Below are positions 55,757-60,389 of a stretch of DNA of 64,000 bases, one piece after another. The position numbers were made by a program, and so were the translations under genes. Below the pieces are notes generated by a model. That model saw nothing but the letters and a program-made list of their open reading frames with translations, had not been told where the DNA came from and made no database searches. The stretch's first letter is position 1. Every line of letters begins with the position of its first letter. The DNA is taken from positions 18,729,366 to 18,793,365 of the forward strand of contig CM038706.1 of assembly GCA_021613375.1 (NCBI GenBank). The letters are read 5' to 3'. The stretch comes from Megaleporinus macrocephalus (Eukaryota; Chordata; Actinopteri; Characiformes; Anostomidae).

Positions 55757-57796
55757 CATTCCAATAATTAAGTTTTCAATCATATTCCTTGTTCTTTATA
55801 TTCCTCATGGAAAAATGCTGGGACTGTGAGAACAAGGCTAATGCCACAATGCTGGAGCTCACTTTAGGGTAGTAGTGTTTTTATATACCAGCCCTGTAGT
55901 CATTAACAGTTTGTGTTGACAATCAATTCAGCCAAAGGCAGTCTATGTAGAAAGCAAATTTAGCCTTGGTTAGCTGGCTAGGCTCAGTCTCTCAGATACA
56001 ATGACCCACAGCTGAACCCAGTGTCACCCTTCAAAATTAGAGCATTCACTCACCCATCCAAATCACTGAATTCAGGTGTTCCAATTAATTCCATGGCCAC
56101 AGGTGTATACAACCAAGCACCTAGGCATGCAGATAGCTTCTACAAACATTTGTCAAATAATGGTCGCACTGAGGAGCTCAGTGAACTCCAGCCTGGTACC
56201 GAGTTAGGATGCCACCTGTGCAACAAGTCCAGTCATGAGTTGAAGTAGTTACAGCTACAGAGGGTGGGCCGGCATCATACTGTATTAAACCCTATGGATT
56301 ACGAATGGGATGTCACTCAGGTTCACATGCCTGTGAAGGCAGACGAGTAAATACTTTTTGGCAATATAGTGTAACAAATGCAATTTACTAATAACTACAT
56401 ATAGCTTAAACATGCTGGAAACATGAACATCATTCTCTTTTAACTGAACAAACCAAATATAGCTGTGCACTGACACCACAATACTTTAAATACTTTAAAA
56501 CTAAGGTTGTCCACTGATACAACTTCATTACATCATATTTACTTCTAGCATGCTAGTTAGCAAGCTAATGCCCACATGGTTAACAACAAAAAAAAACAAT
56601 GGCAATACATCACAGTTCTACATCAAAATGAATAGCCATACAAAGTAATTACTTTCAAGGGTTTGTATGTTATGTGCAGTTTGTTTTGCTAGCCGATTAC
56701 AGCTTACCACAACAAAATCCACAGCAAATGTGGCTGGATATCCTAACTCACACCTATTTATTTTATTTATTTTTTTCTTATTTGGGAATTGGCTTTTCAA
56801 ATACGGCATATAAATTGGAAAAAAGAATAGGTGCTGCATTATCTTTAATTTTGTAATGTATTATTTTTTACACTTAACCTGAAATGTTGACATAAGTCTT
56901 TGATATTGCTTCTATTGTGTTCCCTTTGTCATGCATAATAATATTAAATATTTTATAATTGTTATATTGGGACAAAACGGCAATTATAAAAGGTTAAAAT
57001 GGAAGAAAATACACTTGTGTGGCTGTCAGTGCACTTGGGGAGGAATGGCTGCCCAAGTACAGTCTATGTGTGGGAAACACTGCGATTAGCTCACAGAAGC
57101 TAACCTTGCCAAGGGCGAATGCGTTGCCAGTCATAAATCCACTCCTCGCTGCCCCCTCCTCTCCCTACGCTACGAGTGGCCACTTGCTTAATGTAGGAGT
57201 GACGCATATCCTGGTATTAAGTTGAAGTTGATGAGGGCATGTTAAAAAATCCTGAGATAAGGCCCTCAACTTCGATTAAACTTCTCTCTTCTACTCTCCT
57301 GTCACAGAGATACTCTTCAAAACAGGCTCAGCACACGCAGCCTCTCACACTAACTCTCACAGAAAGTGCTGCAGGGATCAGGAGGGCTTCAGCTCTAAAG
57401 CAGGAAGGGGCGTTCATGTGTTTGATGGGTGAGATGAAGTTACGCAGAGCACAAATGACGGTATATCCATGAGGCCTTGCTATTTCTTCCAGTCCCTGAC
57501 CTCATCACTGACCTATTCCCTCTAGGTACACACCAGTACCTCATTAACTGACTAACACTGGGTCAAGCACATCCCTGGTGTGCCTATCGTAAGTGCACTG
57601 TTTCCTGCAGGGTGAAGGCTCTCACCGGCTCCATCATTTCAGGGATGACCACGCGGTAGGTGACAGGACTGCAGTCGCGGGTATTATTGACCAGCACGCA
57701 GGGCAGGAACATGGGACCCAGATCATCTCCATCTAACACGTCCAGAGTCAGCGTGGTGGTGGCTGTGCGCCGGCTGGCTGGATACGGGGCACGATC
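6136..57796 (-). CDS. pcdh15: protocadherin-15, partial gene (13 internal exons, EC2 end to EC8)
   Basis: Joined exons (minus strand): 57796-57626, 50946-50838, 50743-50631, 45865-45659, 41725-41591, 35371-35222, 28376-28183, 27956-27824, 27582-27503, 20814-20721, 15444-15316, 11070-10765, 6360-6136. They total 2046 nt (682 codons), all GT-AG, with phases matching at each junction and no internal stop. The product is a run of cadherin repeats with linker motifs DGDDLGP, DENNQAP, DANDNKP, PPNNQSP, DVNDND and DINDNS in that order. This order, and near-identical stretches such as [30 protein letters not shown] and [16 protein letters not shown], match vertebrate protocadherin-15 as I know it. 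The family protein has 11 EC repeats and forms the lower part of the hair-cell tip link with cadherin-23. Both ends of the gene are outside the window. The pcdh15a/pcdh15b assignment is undecided. Confidence 0.95.
7611..7680 (-). repeat. fragment of the 33572-34205 MITE family
   Basis: Segments GCTGTGTCTGATCC and CCAGCACAACACACACTAA are the reverse complement of the middle of the element at 33840-33910. The fragment abuts a TA/TG microsatellite. Confidence 0.6.
7687..7789. repeat. compound (TA)n(TG)n microsatellite
   Basis: TA repeats to 7702, then about 60 bp of pure TG, then TACATATATATGTGTGTATATATA. The inner TACATATATATGTGTGTATA stretch is partly palindromic. Confidence 0.95.
9793..9957. 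repeat. probable short MITE
   Basis: The left part TTCCAATCCTGGAAACCCAC is imperfectly inverted at the right as GTGGGTCATCAGGACTGGAGT. The interior (ATCTGACCCAGCTCATGAAG, TTGACAATTACCTAAT) resembles a short non-autonomous repeat frequent in teleost DNA. Family not named. Confidence 0.4.
10765..11070 (-). CDS. pcdh15: pcdh15 exon: EC7 main part and EC8 start
   Basis: 306 nt, 102 codons, phase 0 at both ends. It is the largest exon in the window. The acceptor is tcttttgtcag before GCCACTGAC and the donor is CTCACC|gtaagc. It encodes [20 protein letters not shown] (DxD motif DPD), the LDRE motif in [20 protein letters not shown], and the linker [13 protein letters not shown]8 starts [20 protein letters not shown]. 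Confidence 0.96.
11805..12083 (-). mobile_element. partial copy of the 33572-34205 MITE family, inverted
   Basis: In reverse complement it follows 33572 to about 33950 in order: the end (GAAACAAGGAGGTGGTAATGA at 12060-12080), a CTGTAATTGTAGAG segment, GCTGAGAATGATCCGCC, CAACACACACTAACACACCA and TTGGTGGACTATT. Terminal bases are decayed. Confidence 0.65.
15003..15162. repeat. 16-bp minisatellite, 10 copies
   Basis: Ten head-to-tail copies of AGACATAGCATCAGCC with single-base variants at the first three positions (GGA, AGT, CGA). It lies 154 bp from the donor of the EC6/7 exon. Confidence 0.97.
15316..15444 (-). CDS. pcdh15: pcdh15 exon: EC6 end and EC7 start
   Basis: 129 nt, 43 codons, phase 0 at both ends. 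The acceptor is ttttcatcaacag before ACCTCGACT and the donor is GTCAGG|gtgagt. It encodes [20 protein letters not shown], a fully canonical EC6-EC7 linker, then [20 protein letters not shown] and QVR. NLTV and NVSV are N-glycosylation sequons. A 16-bp minisatellite begins about 150 bp downstream of the donor. Confidence 0.95.
15445..20720 (-). other. pcdh15: pcdh15 intron within EC6 (between exons 20721-20814 and 15316-15444)
   Basis: 5276 bp, phase 0, GT-AG. Apart from a SINE-like stretch (18440-18900) and a purine-rich patch at 20270-20375, I see only AT-rich sequence. Confidence 0.85.
18440..18900 (-). repeat. probable SINE-like / hAT-flanked repeat
   Basis: On the minus strand GCACAACCGTCTAGGCGCTG followed by GTGAGTTCTATCCCTGG looks like the anticodon arm and B-box of a tRNA-derived SINE. 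The edges GGGTGTAACGATACAC and GGTGTTATGATATA are similar to each other in direct orientation. Tentative. Confidence 0.35.
20721..20814 (-). CDS. pcdh15: pcdh15 exon: EC6 middle part
   Basis: 94 nt, phase 2 in and phase 0 out. The acceptor is ctttctgttcag before TATAGGTCT and the donor is GGAGGG|gtaaag. It completes Thr, then encodes [20 protein letters not shown] and [21 protein letters not shown] is a canonical LDRE motif, and IVTASDG is the typical cadherin F-strand. It is preceded by a 6.7-kb intron. Confidence 0.95.
25468..25511. repeat. (CT)n microsatellite
   Basis: About 44 bp of uninterrupted CT on the plus strand. Open frames through it are low-complexity Ser-Leu runs and not genes. 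Confidence 0.95.
26300..26550. mobile_element. 251-bp MITE with 13-bp terminal inverted repeats
   Basis: Begins CAGTGTTGCCAAC and ends GTTGGCAACAGTG; reverse-complemented, the right end reads CACTGTTGCCAAC, one mismatch in 13. The interior has three GTGACTTT/GAGACTTTT-type repeats. It resembles a non-autonomous DNA transposon frequent in fish, class unassigned. Confidence 0.65.
27503..27582 (-). CDS. pcdh15: pcdh15 exon: EC6 N-terminal part
   Basis: 80 nt, phase 0 in and phase 2 out. The acceptor is gtgtttctgtag before GCTACGGAC and the donor is CTCAAAC|gtaagt. It encodes [20 protein letters not shown] and VFNLSQ plus two bases of a Thr codon. ATDRELDP takes the place of a DxD motif. VFNLSQT matches the VFNLSET-type stretch of the family and contains an N-glycosylation sequon. 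There was no ATG-initiated reading frame here; it was found by joining the flanking exons. Confidence 0.93.
27583..27823 (-). other. pcdh15: pcdh15 short intron (EC6)
   Basis: 241 bp, phase 0, GTCAGA to CTGTAG. No repeat seen. Confidence 0.9.
27824..27956 (-). CDS. pcdh15: pcdh15 exon: EC5 end and EC6 start
   Basis: 133 nt, phase 2 in and phase 0 out. The acceptor is ttctcactgcag before GAGCTCC and the donor is CTGCAG|gtcaga. After completing Arg it encodes [20 protein letters not shown], then [20 protein letters not shown] and LNLQ. The linker [10 protein letters not shown] replaces DxNDNxPxF and lacks most calcium ligands, a known peculiarity of the family. The donor is a weak gtcaga. Confidence 0.96.
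27957..28182 (-). other. pcdh15: pcdh15 short intron (EC5)
   Basis: 226 bp, phase 2, GTAAGC to CTGCAG. AT-rich, no repeat seen. Confidence 0.9.
28183..28376 (-). CDS. pcdh15: pcdh15 exon: EC5 main part
   Basis: 194 nt, phase 0 in and phase 2 out. The acceptor is gtttctttcag before CTGACAGCT and the donor is GAGAGGAG|gtaagc. It encodes [20 protein letters not shown], then [40 protein letters not shown] and [12 protein letters not shown] is a normal DxD motif. [10 protein letters not shown] replaces the usual LDRE motif, as in known protocadherin-15 EC5. The last Arg codon is completed by the next exon. Confidence 0.96.
28969..29237 (+). mobile_element. tRNA-derived SINE
   Basis: The head reads GGTGGCACGGTGGTGTAGTGG with A-box TGGTGTAGTGG, followed by GTTAGCACTGTCACCTCACA and a decayed B-box near CTGGGTTCAAT. 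The body has TGTGTGGAGTTTGCATGT, CCAAAGACATGTGTGTTAGG, and the tail GACCCTGACTGGCGGGATAA. I recognise it as a widespread teleost SINE family; the exact name is not recalled. Confidence 0.75.
29965..30010 (+). repeat. fragment of dispersed fish repeat (CTCTTGTCCAGAGTGACTTACA)
   Basis: GCTCTTGTCCAGAGTGACTT is the same motif as CTCTTATCCAGAGCGACTT at 34732-34750. Two copies of one dispersed family common in teleost genomes. Confidence 0.6.
31335..31932. mobile_element. 598-bp element with palindromic termini
   Basis: The left end AACTGTCCACATATGTGGAC runs into CATGCAT, and the reverse-complemented right end is AACTGTCCACATATATGGAC followed by ATTATGCA. Each end is itself a near-perfect 18-bp palindrome (TGTCCACATATGTGGACA at 31338-31355; TGTCCATATATGTGGACA at 31912-31929). 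No coding frame inside. Probably a non-autonomous DNA transposon; class unknown. Confidence 0.5.
32262..32290 (+). repeat. solo copy of the palindromic terminus
   Basis: AACTGTCCACAAGCGTGGAT followed by GCCATGCGT matches the left terminus of the 31335 element, 330 bp beyond its right end. Confidence 0.5.
33572..34205. mobile_element. 634-bp MITE with 29-bp imperfect terminal inverted repeats
   Basis: The left terminus (33572-33600) and the reverse complement of the right terminus (34177-34205) agree at 24 of 29 positions, with shared core ATTAGxAACACCxCCTTxTTTC. The interior contains a partial tandem duplication around CCCTGTTCTTCAA and CAGAGCAGGTATTATGTG (33716 and 33777), and GTGTGTTAGTGTGTGTTGTG. 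Other copies lie at 7611, 11805 and 61930. No transposase is encoded. Confidence 0.7.
34704..34770 (+). repeat. dispersed fish repeat fragment
   Basis: CATTTACATTTATGGCATTT, then AGCAGACACTCTTATCCAGA and GCGACTTACA, is a motif seen very widely in teleost genomes. The related 29965 copy is shorter. The repeat may extend to about 34990. Confidence 0.6.
35222..35371 (-). CDS. pcdh15: pcdh15 exon: EC4 end and EC5 start
   Basis: 150 nt, 50 codons, phase 0 at both ends. The acceptor is ctgctcctgcag before ATGGTGGCC and the donor is ATACAG|gtgaga. It encodes [20 protein letters not shown], then DANDNKPTF, a fully canonical DxNDN linker ending EC4. EC5 starts [20 protein letters not shown]. The ATG at the exon start is an ordinary internal methionine, since an acceptor precedes it in frame. 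Confidence 0.95.
36565..37755 (+). pseudogene. Tc1/mariner-like transposon relic, interrupted by a SINE
   Basis: The left end has TTTACAAGCCCAATTCCAAA. The right end has GTTCCTGTCCCAACTTTTTT and a GTTTTGTACTGTTTTCAGTTG tail, as in a common teleost Tc1/mariner-type element. Broken plus-strand frames contain a DDE-transposase-like piece, [18 protein letters not shown], near 36920-36975, and a decayed later part near 37120-37300. Stops and frameshifts abound, and a minus-strand SINE (37376-37627) has inserted before the right end. Confidence 0.6.
37376..37627 (-). mobile_element. SINE (same family as 39991-40222), reverse orientation
   Basis: Its reverse complement begins GGGGCAGTGATGGGCAGAAG, continues GGTCGCTGGTTCAATCCCC (B-box GGTTCAATCCC) and GGGCTGCCCGCTGCTCTGCG, and ends in a TTAAATGCGGACATCAAATT tail. 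The plus-strand copy at 39991 shares GGGCAGT..., GGAAGGTCGCCGGTTC, GGGCTGCCCACCGCTCTG and GATGGGTTAAATG. Confidence 0.75.
38161..38326 (-). mobile_element. fragment of Tc1-type MITE (family of 49781 and 53244)
   Basis: TTCTTGTTTTCAATGGAG, CCTTCCTTCCTTAACACAAC, AGCAAGCCATCAACTGCTGA and TAACCTAGAATGTTGTTCTC also occur, in the same order, at 53281-53440. Both termini are missing. Confidence 0.75.
39898..39970 (+). tRNA. tRNA-Asn(GTT)-like sequence, probably a pseudo-tRNA heading a composite SINE
   Basis: A 73-nt cloverleaf can be drawn: acceptor GTCTCTG/CAGGGAT (G-T wobbles allowed), D stem GTGC/GCAC, anticodon stem TTTGG/CCGGA around loop CTGTTGA with anticodon GTT, and T stem AGTGG/CCACC with one A-C mismatch. 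A-box TGGTGCAATCGG and B-box GGTTCGAGCCC are intact. Loop position 38 is G where tRNA-Asn normally has A. Only 20 bp separate it from a SINE head. The mismatch and context favour a retroposed copy over a functional gene. Confidence 0.5.
39991..40222 (+). mobile_element. SINE following the tRNA-Asn-like sequence
   Basis: The head GGGGCAGTCGTGTGCTGGAG then GTTAGGGAACGAGCCTTGTG and GGAAGGTCGCCGGTTCTGTC is tRNA-like with a B-box. The body is GGTAGGGCTGCCCACCGCTC, and the tail ACTGAACTGATGGGTTAAAT ends in GATCAATAAAGTATCTATCT. A minus-strand relative lies at 37376-37627. Confidence 0.75.
40241..40292. repeat. (TAA)n microsatellite
   Basis: 52 bp of uninterrupted TAA, 18 bp after the SINE tail. 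Confidence 0.95.
41206..41371. mobile_element. 166-bp MITE with 22-bp terminal inverted repeats
   Basis: Left GTGGTTTCCAACTCTGGTCC(TG) and reverse-complemented right GTGGTTTCCAACGCTGGTCC(TG) differ at one base of 22. No coding content. It resembles a family abundant in fish genomes. Confidence 0.75.
41591..41725 (-). CDS. pcdh15: pcdh15 exon: EC4 middle part
   Basis: 135 nt, 45 codons, phase 0 at both ends. The acceptor is ttctttaaag before AGTAAAGAC and the donor is TTCACG|gtaaga. It encodes [20 protein letters not shown] followed by [20 protein letters not shown] and SYTFT. PVDRETQ is a canonical DRE calcium-binding motif. TSVFSIT and [10 protein letters not shown] match the EC4 core of protocadherin-15 closely. 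Confidence 0.95.
42026..42459 (-). pseudogene. Tc1-family transposon relic with transposase fragment
   Basis: TIRs: left CAGAGGCCACAAAAAGTGTT(TGGAC) and reverse-complemented right CAGTGGCCCCCTAAAAGTAT(TTGGAC). A TA precedes the left end. The minus-strand frame 42356-42147 reads [26 protein letters not shown], then [12 protein letters not shown], matching the W-R-K-P-G and GGGSVMVWGCFSYxGVGELVxIDG region of Tc1/Tc3-type transposases. Most of the gene is deleted. Confidence 0.8.
42652..42723. repeat. (GA)n microsatellite, interrupted
   Basis: 72 bp of GA with CGAG and TGAG interruptions. The purine-rich character continues to about 42810. Confidence 0.9.
44106..44134. repeat. Tc1-type terminal inverted repeat fragment
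   Basis: TGTCCACATACTTTTGGCCA followed by TATAGTGTG is, in reverse complement, the CACTATATGGCCAAAAGTATGTGGACA terminus of a common fish Tc1-type MITE; other parts of the element were not delimited. Confidence 0.5.
44455..45465. repeat. about 1 kb of purine-rich low-complexity DNA with GA arrays
   Basis: The plus strand is nearly all A/G: (GA)n at 44459-44534, 44825-44843, 44850-44864 and 44963-45018, then degenerate GA/GGAA sequence to 45465. It includes two copies of a 58-bp non-purine segment, 44728-44785 and 44887-44944, which differ at two bases and share ATAATAGATATGACTCATTA. Open frames on the minus strand are Ser/Leu/Phe runs, not genes. Confidence 0.9.
45659..45865 (-). CDS. pcdh15: pcdh15 exon: EC3 end and EC4 start
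   Basis: 207 nt, 69 codons, phase 0 at both ends. The acceptor is cgtgagcag before GCTGAACAG and the donor is GAGGAG|gtgggc. It encodes [20 protein letters not shown], then DENNQAPYF, the EC3-EC4 linker. In the family this linker is only partly calcium-binding and flexible, because DENNQ replaces DxNDN. EC4 begins [20 protein letters not shown] and reaches LDNDIEE, the DxD motif. A long purine-rich block (sense-strand pyrimidines) starts about 190 bp beyond the donor. Confidence 0.95.
46433..46460. repeat. (TGAA)n microsatellite
   Basis: Seven units of TGAA, uninterrupted. Confidence 0.9.
49569..49760 (+). repeat. Tc1-type MITE fragment
   Basis: AGCAAAAGTTTGGGCACCAT at the left is a typical Tc1-like terminus in fish. 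A second, similar GTGTGCAAAAGTTCTGGCAC at 49732 is in the same orientation and not inverted, so this is not a simple intact element. Confidence 0.45.
49781..50289 (+). mobile_element. Tc1-type MITE with transposase N-terminus
   Basis: Ends ACACTACCGCTCAAAAGTTT and, reverse-complemented, ATACTACCGCTTAAAAGTTT. From 50169 a plus-strand frame reads [20 protein letters not shown], like the first helix of Tc1 transposase HTH domains. The rest of the gene is deleted. A TA-rich tract flanks both sides, as expected for TA-targeting elements. Confidence 0.8.
50631..50743 (-). CDS. pcdh15: pcdh15 exon: EC3, middle part
   Basis: 113 nt, phase 1 in and phase 0 out. The acceptor is tcatcttcag before GTCAGCCTG and the donor is ATAAAG|gtcagc. 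It completes the Gly codon, then encodes [20 protein letters not shown] and [25 protein letters not shown] sits where a cadherin repeat normally has its LDRE motif; the family has NRD here, so EC3 is naturally weak at this calcium ligand. The GTCAGC donor is weak by consensus but the frame and homology support it. Confidence 0.95.
50744..50837 (-). other. pcdh15: pcdh15 94-bp intron within EC3
   Basis: GTATGT to TTCAG, phase 1. By far the shortest intron in the window. Confidence 0.95.
50838..50946 (-). CDS. pcdh15: pcdh15 exon: EC3, N-terminal part
   Basis: 109 nt, phase 0 in and phase 1 out. The acceptor is catttcag before AGCAAACTG and the donor is CTAGTTG|gtatgt. It encodes [20 protein letters not shown] followed by [16 protein letters not shown] and the first base of a Gly codon. 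AVDQDRN is the DxD-type calcium motif of EC3. [12 protein letters not shown] matches the corresponding protocadherin-15 segment almost exactly. It is separated from the next exon by an intron of only 94 bp. Confidence 0.95.
52963..54124. mobile_element. hAT-like element with 8-bp target duplication, containing a nested MITE
   Basis: The element spans 52971-54116. Left TAGAGATCGACTGATATTGG; right, reverse-complemented, TAGAGATAGACCGATATATT. Flanking octamers are GTTTACCC (52963-52970) and GTTCACCC (54117-54124), one mismatch. The interior has repeated GCCGAT/CTGATAT motifs typical of non-autonomous hAT elements. A Tc1-type MITE has inserted at 53244-53764. Confidence 0.8.
53244..53764 (-). mobile_element. 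Tc1-type MITE nested in hAT element (inverted copy of 49781)
   Basis: The left end ACACTACCGCTCAAAAGTTT is intact; the right end stops at GATCCTAAACTTG, truncated. On the minus strand the transposase N-terminus reads [20 protein letters not shown], from about 53366, against [20 protein letters not shown] in the 49781 copy. Other shared segments are TGCTGATGCTTCAGATACT and TCTATACAAAAATAGG. Confidence 0.85.
55661..55755. repeat. (TCTA)n microsatellite, about 24 units
   Basis: 95 bp of uninterrupted TCTA. Expected to be highly polymorphic. Confidence 0.97.
56030..56375 (+). pseudogene. Tc1-like transposon remnant with N-terminal transposase piece
   Basis: The plus-strand frame around 56160-56235 reads [20 protein letters not shown] and NKSSHE, resembling the N-terminal helix-turn-helix ([19 protein letters not shown] type) of a common fish Tc1 transposase. 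The right edge AAATACTTTTTGGCAATATA(GTGT) looks like its terminus. The coding region is mostly deleted. Confidence 0.65.
57626..57796 (-). CDS. pcdh15: pcdh15 exon: end of EC2 and start of EC3
   Basis: 171 nt, 57 codons, phase 0 at both ends. The acceptor is ctctttgcag before GATCGTGCC and the donor is GAGCCG|gtgag. It encodes [10 protein letters not shown], then [16 protein letters not shown], the EC2 terminal strand with the unusual DGDDLGP linker in place of canonical DxNDNxP. EC3 then begins with [14 protein letters not shown]; the two cysteines ten residues apart are typical of protocadherin-15 EC3 and probably form a disulfide. This is the most 5' exon I can see. The preceding exon, coding for EC1 and most of EC2, is not visible between 57797 and 64000. 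Confidence 0.95.
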
Positions 57797-58439
57797 CTGC
57801 AAAGAGGCACACATCATATTGGTTTCAATTTCATTTCAATTCAAGGTAGCCGATCAGTCAAAACATGTTTGATGTCGGTGCTTTACCTTTTTTAGTTTTG
57901 TACTAACGCTATGAGGCCAATGTAGCTACATAATGGAAACTTACAGCCCACAGGTTAGCATTAGGTTAGCCATATGTATGTACACAACAGAGTTAAATGG
58001 TTAAGAAATGTGAAATAGATTCATTTTTGTAGTTTCTGATACTATATGTCAATTTATGATAGAAATATTACATGTTAAAACCTGTACAATTGGTAGTAGT
58101 AACCATTCTGAAGTCTTAATTTCATATTTTTGTCCATGGTATAGCATACAGTGTCACGAACCACATAAGCAAGATTAAATGCAATTACAACTTAATCCAG
58201 TTTGAGGCAAGTGTGGGATGAGTCAGGCAGTTTGCATGCTGCTAATAAGTGTCTACTAGCTTTCATAATCTGATCCCACAAGTCAAACTTCAGACACCAG
58301 TCATGTCTTCACCAATCAACTACTGAGTTAAGAAAACTATGTTGATTTGATATTCCTTCACACTATCGCCTCAGAGCAACATAGCATTTAAAAGCCTAAC
58401 ACAGAAGAGGCAGTATAAGAAAACTGCATATTGATGTAG

Positions 58440-58600
58440 CTGAGCAGAACTGTGGCCATGAGGGGTGAGCAGAAAGGTCAAGGGTTCAGTCACACTTGAC
58501 AAGATTGTGTTTTCCGGACCCCGAACAAGACACTTGAACTTGCTTGCTCTGGAGGCCTGCCACAGCCATCGGTTAATGTAGGCCTCTTTGGTCAAATACA
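58440..58600 (+). repeat. possible SINE-like fragment
   Basis: AAAGGTCAAGGGTTCAGTCAC resembles a B-box region, and CCCCGAACAAGACACTTGAA the adjoining body of tRNA-derived fish SINEs. Weak. Confidence 0.3.
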
Positions 58601-58794
58601 TCAAATAAAACAAAACACAGCGAGAGAGGAAGAGTAGAAGGCTTTATTCTGGCACCTTTTTACAAACTGACATGATGACCCCTTTCTTCCTCTACCTGCA
58701 AAGTACACCAGAGTGCAATCTAGTACCCATTACTATCACCATCTGGATACGCTGAGGCTTTTACACATCTCTCACACATACACACACACATATA

Positions 58795-58795
58795 C

Positions 58796-58834
<39 letters not shown>
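58795..58834. repeat. (TA)n microsatellite
   Basis: About 38 bp of TA following a short CA run. Confidence 0.95.
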
Positions 58835-58835
<1 letters not shown>

Positions 58836-59690
58836 CACACTGAAAAGAGGGTGAGGGCAAAGTAACAAATAGGAGTAAAACAGGTCTATGTCCACAGGAT
58901 CAGCCAATTACTGTATTCCCTCTGCTAACACACTGTTGCTATCATGTAAAAACACTTGTACTCTTTTGACCTTTCCTCTACATTTAAAACGTTTAATTCT
59001 AAAATGCTGTAACGAATACGAATAGAATGAGATTTGGAATAAAACAGCTGATTTTTATAATAATAATAATAATAATATAGCATTGATATTTACTGCATGT
59101 GTTAAGTCCACTTCCAACAATGTAGATAACAAAAAGCTGCCAGAAAAAAAATGAAAGCTGTGTTTAATAAATTTTGGAAGCTGGCATTTTGTGAAATTAA
59201 ATCTCTTTACAGCATCATTGGAGAATTTTTATTTTTGCTATTGGGGTGCCTCTACAGTGGAACGTAATTCACTTTTACACCACTGTGTCAAATACAAATT
59301 GTGCAGGGTGCCCCCTTTTGGACTGTGTACAAACTGAAGGCACACTGTGTCTGACTCCCCTTACTACGCAAGTATGTCATGTAGGCATATGGATGCTACG
59401 GATTATACTCACAATTTCAGTTGTTTCTATGTATGAACATGTGTGCACACGAAGGAGAGTTGGATTCTGCTGGGGAGCTGGAACACCGGCAAAGGCAAAG
59501 TAATAAGAGAAAGAACCATCTTGACTTACAAGGTAAAGTAAAATTACAGGATTTTTGTGGGAGGTTGCTAACTTTCAAGGCTTATTTGGTGTGAGATTGA
59601 TAAGGACTGGCCAAACTCCAGCTTACTGCTAGCCTCAAACGGGACTGAGATGACTTTTGCCATCAAACTAACATGAGACTAACACAGGTA

Positions 59691-60389
59691 ATGCCTAGTT
59701 CACACTACACGATTTTAGCCTGGTTTTTCAGTCGCTGATTGTTTTTTGTAGATCGCCGACAAAAACCTCTGCTCGGAGGCAAATCGTTCAGTCGTGTAGC
59801 GTAAACGGCTGAAAGACGCTCGCCGACTAATCAGAGACGCTCGGCAAATATCTAGCATGTTTAATATCTAGGCCAGTCGGCGACTGTGAGTCAACAGCAT
59901 CGTCTAGATACAGCCAATGGGATCACGTAGAGAGAAAACCACGTCACTGTTCACGCAATCTCACTGCGGCTGCGGGAGAAACATACATTTTCATTGATAA
60001 AATATTTACCTCCAACTCTTTCTGCAGAACAGACAGTCCCTGCTTTATCTGTCTTCGTACCTTGTTCTTGTTTCTTGCAAACCAGCGCAGTAACAACTTG
60101 TACTGCTGGTTTGTTAATGTCCGCTTTGGAAATAATGTATGTTCTACATGGTGTTGCTAGCTCTCACATCTGGTGTGTTCTCATGACAAAAAAGTGTTTT
60201 TAGACCGAAGCCAGATGAGTCGGCGATTCTCCAGAGTGAAAGTCGTGTAATTCGTGACCCCGTGTTGCCGATCAGTCATGTAGTGTGAAAGCCACGACAA
60301 CTGACAGACTCGCGATTACAGCACAACTAGTCATGACGTGTGAACGGTACAAAAACCACTAAAACAGTCGTGTAGTGTGAACCAGGCAT
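59691..60389. mobile_element. 699-bp MITE, Harbinger-like
   Basis: Left ATGCCTAGTTCACACTACAC(GA) and reverse-complemented right ATGCCTGGTTCACACTACAC(GA) differ at one base of 22. Sub-terminal AGTCGTGTAG and GCCGA motifs recur inside in both orientations. The termini resemble PIF/Harbinger-type non-autonomous elements known in fish. The target duplication is not clear and there is no transposase frame. Confidence 0.7.

Larger units (their letters stand above)
50947..57625 (-). other. pcdh15: pcdh15 intron between EC2/3 and EC3 exons
   Basis: 6679 bp, phase 0, GT-AG. Contains the nested hAT/Tc1 element (52963-54124), a long TCTA microsatellite (55661-55755) and a Tc1-like remnant (56030-56375). 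Nothing else recognised. Confidence 0.85.
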
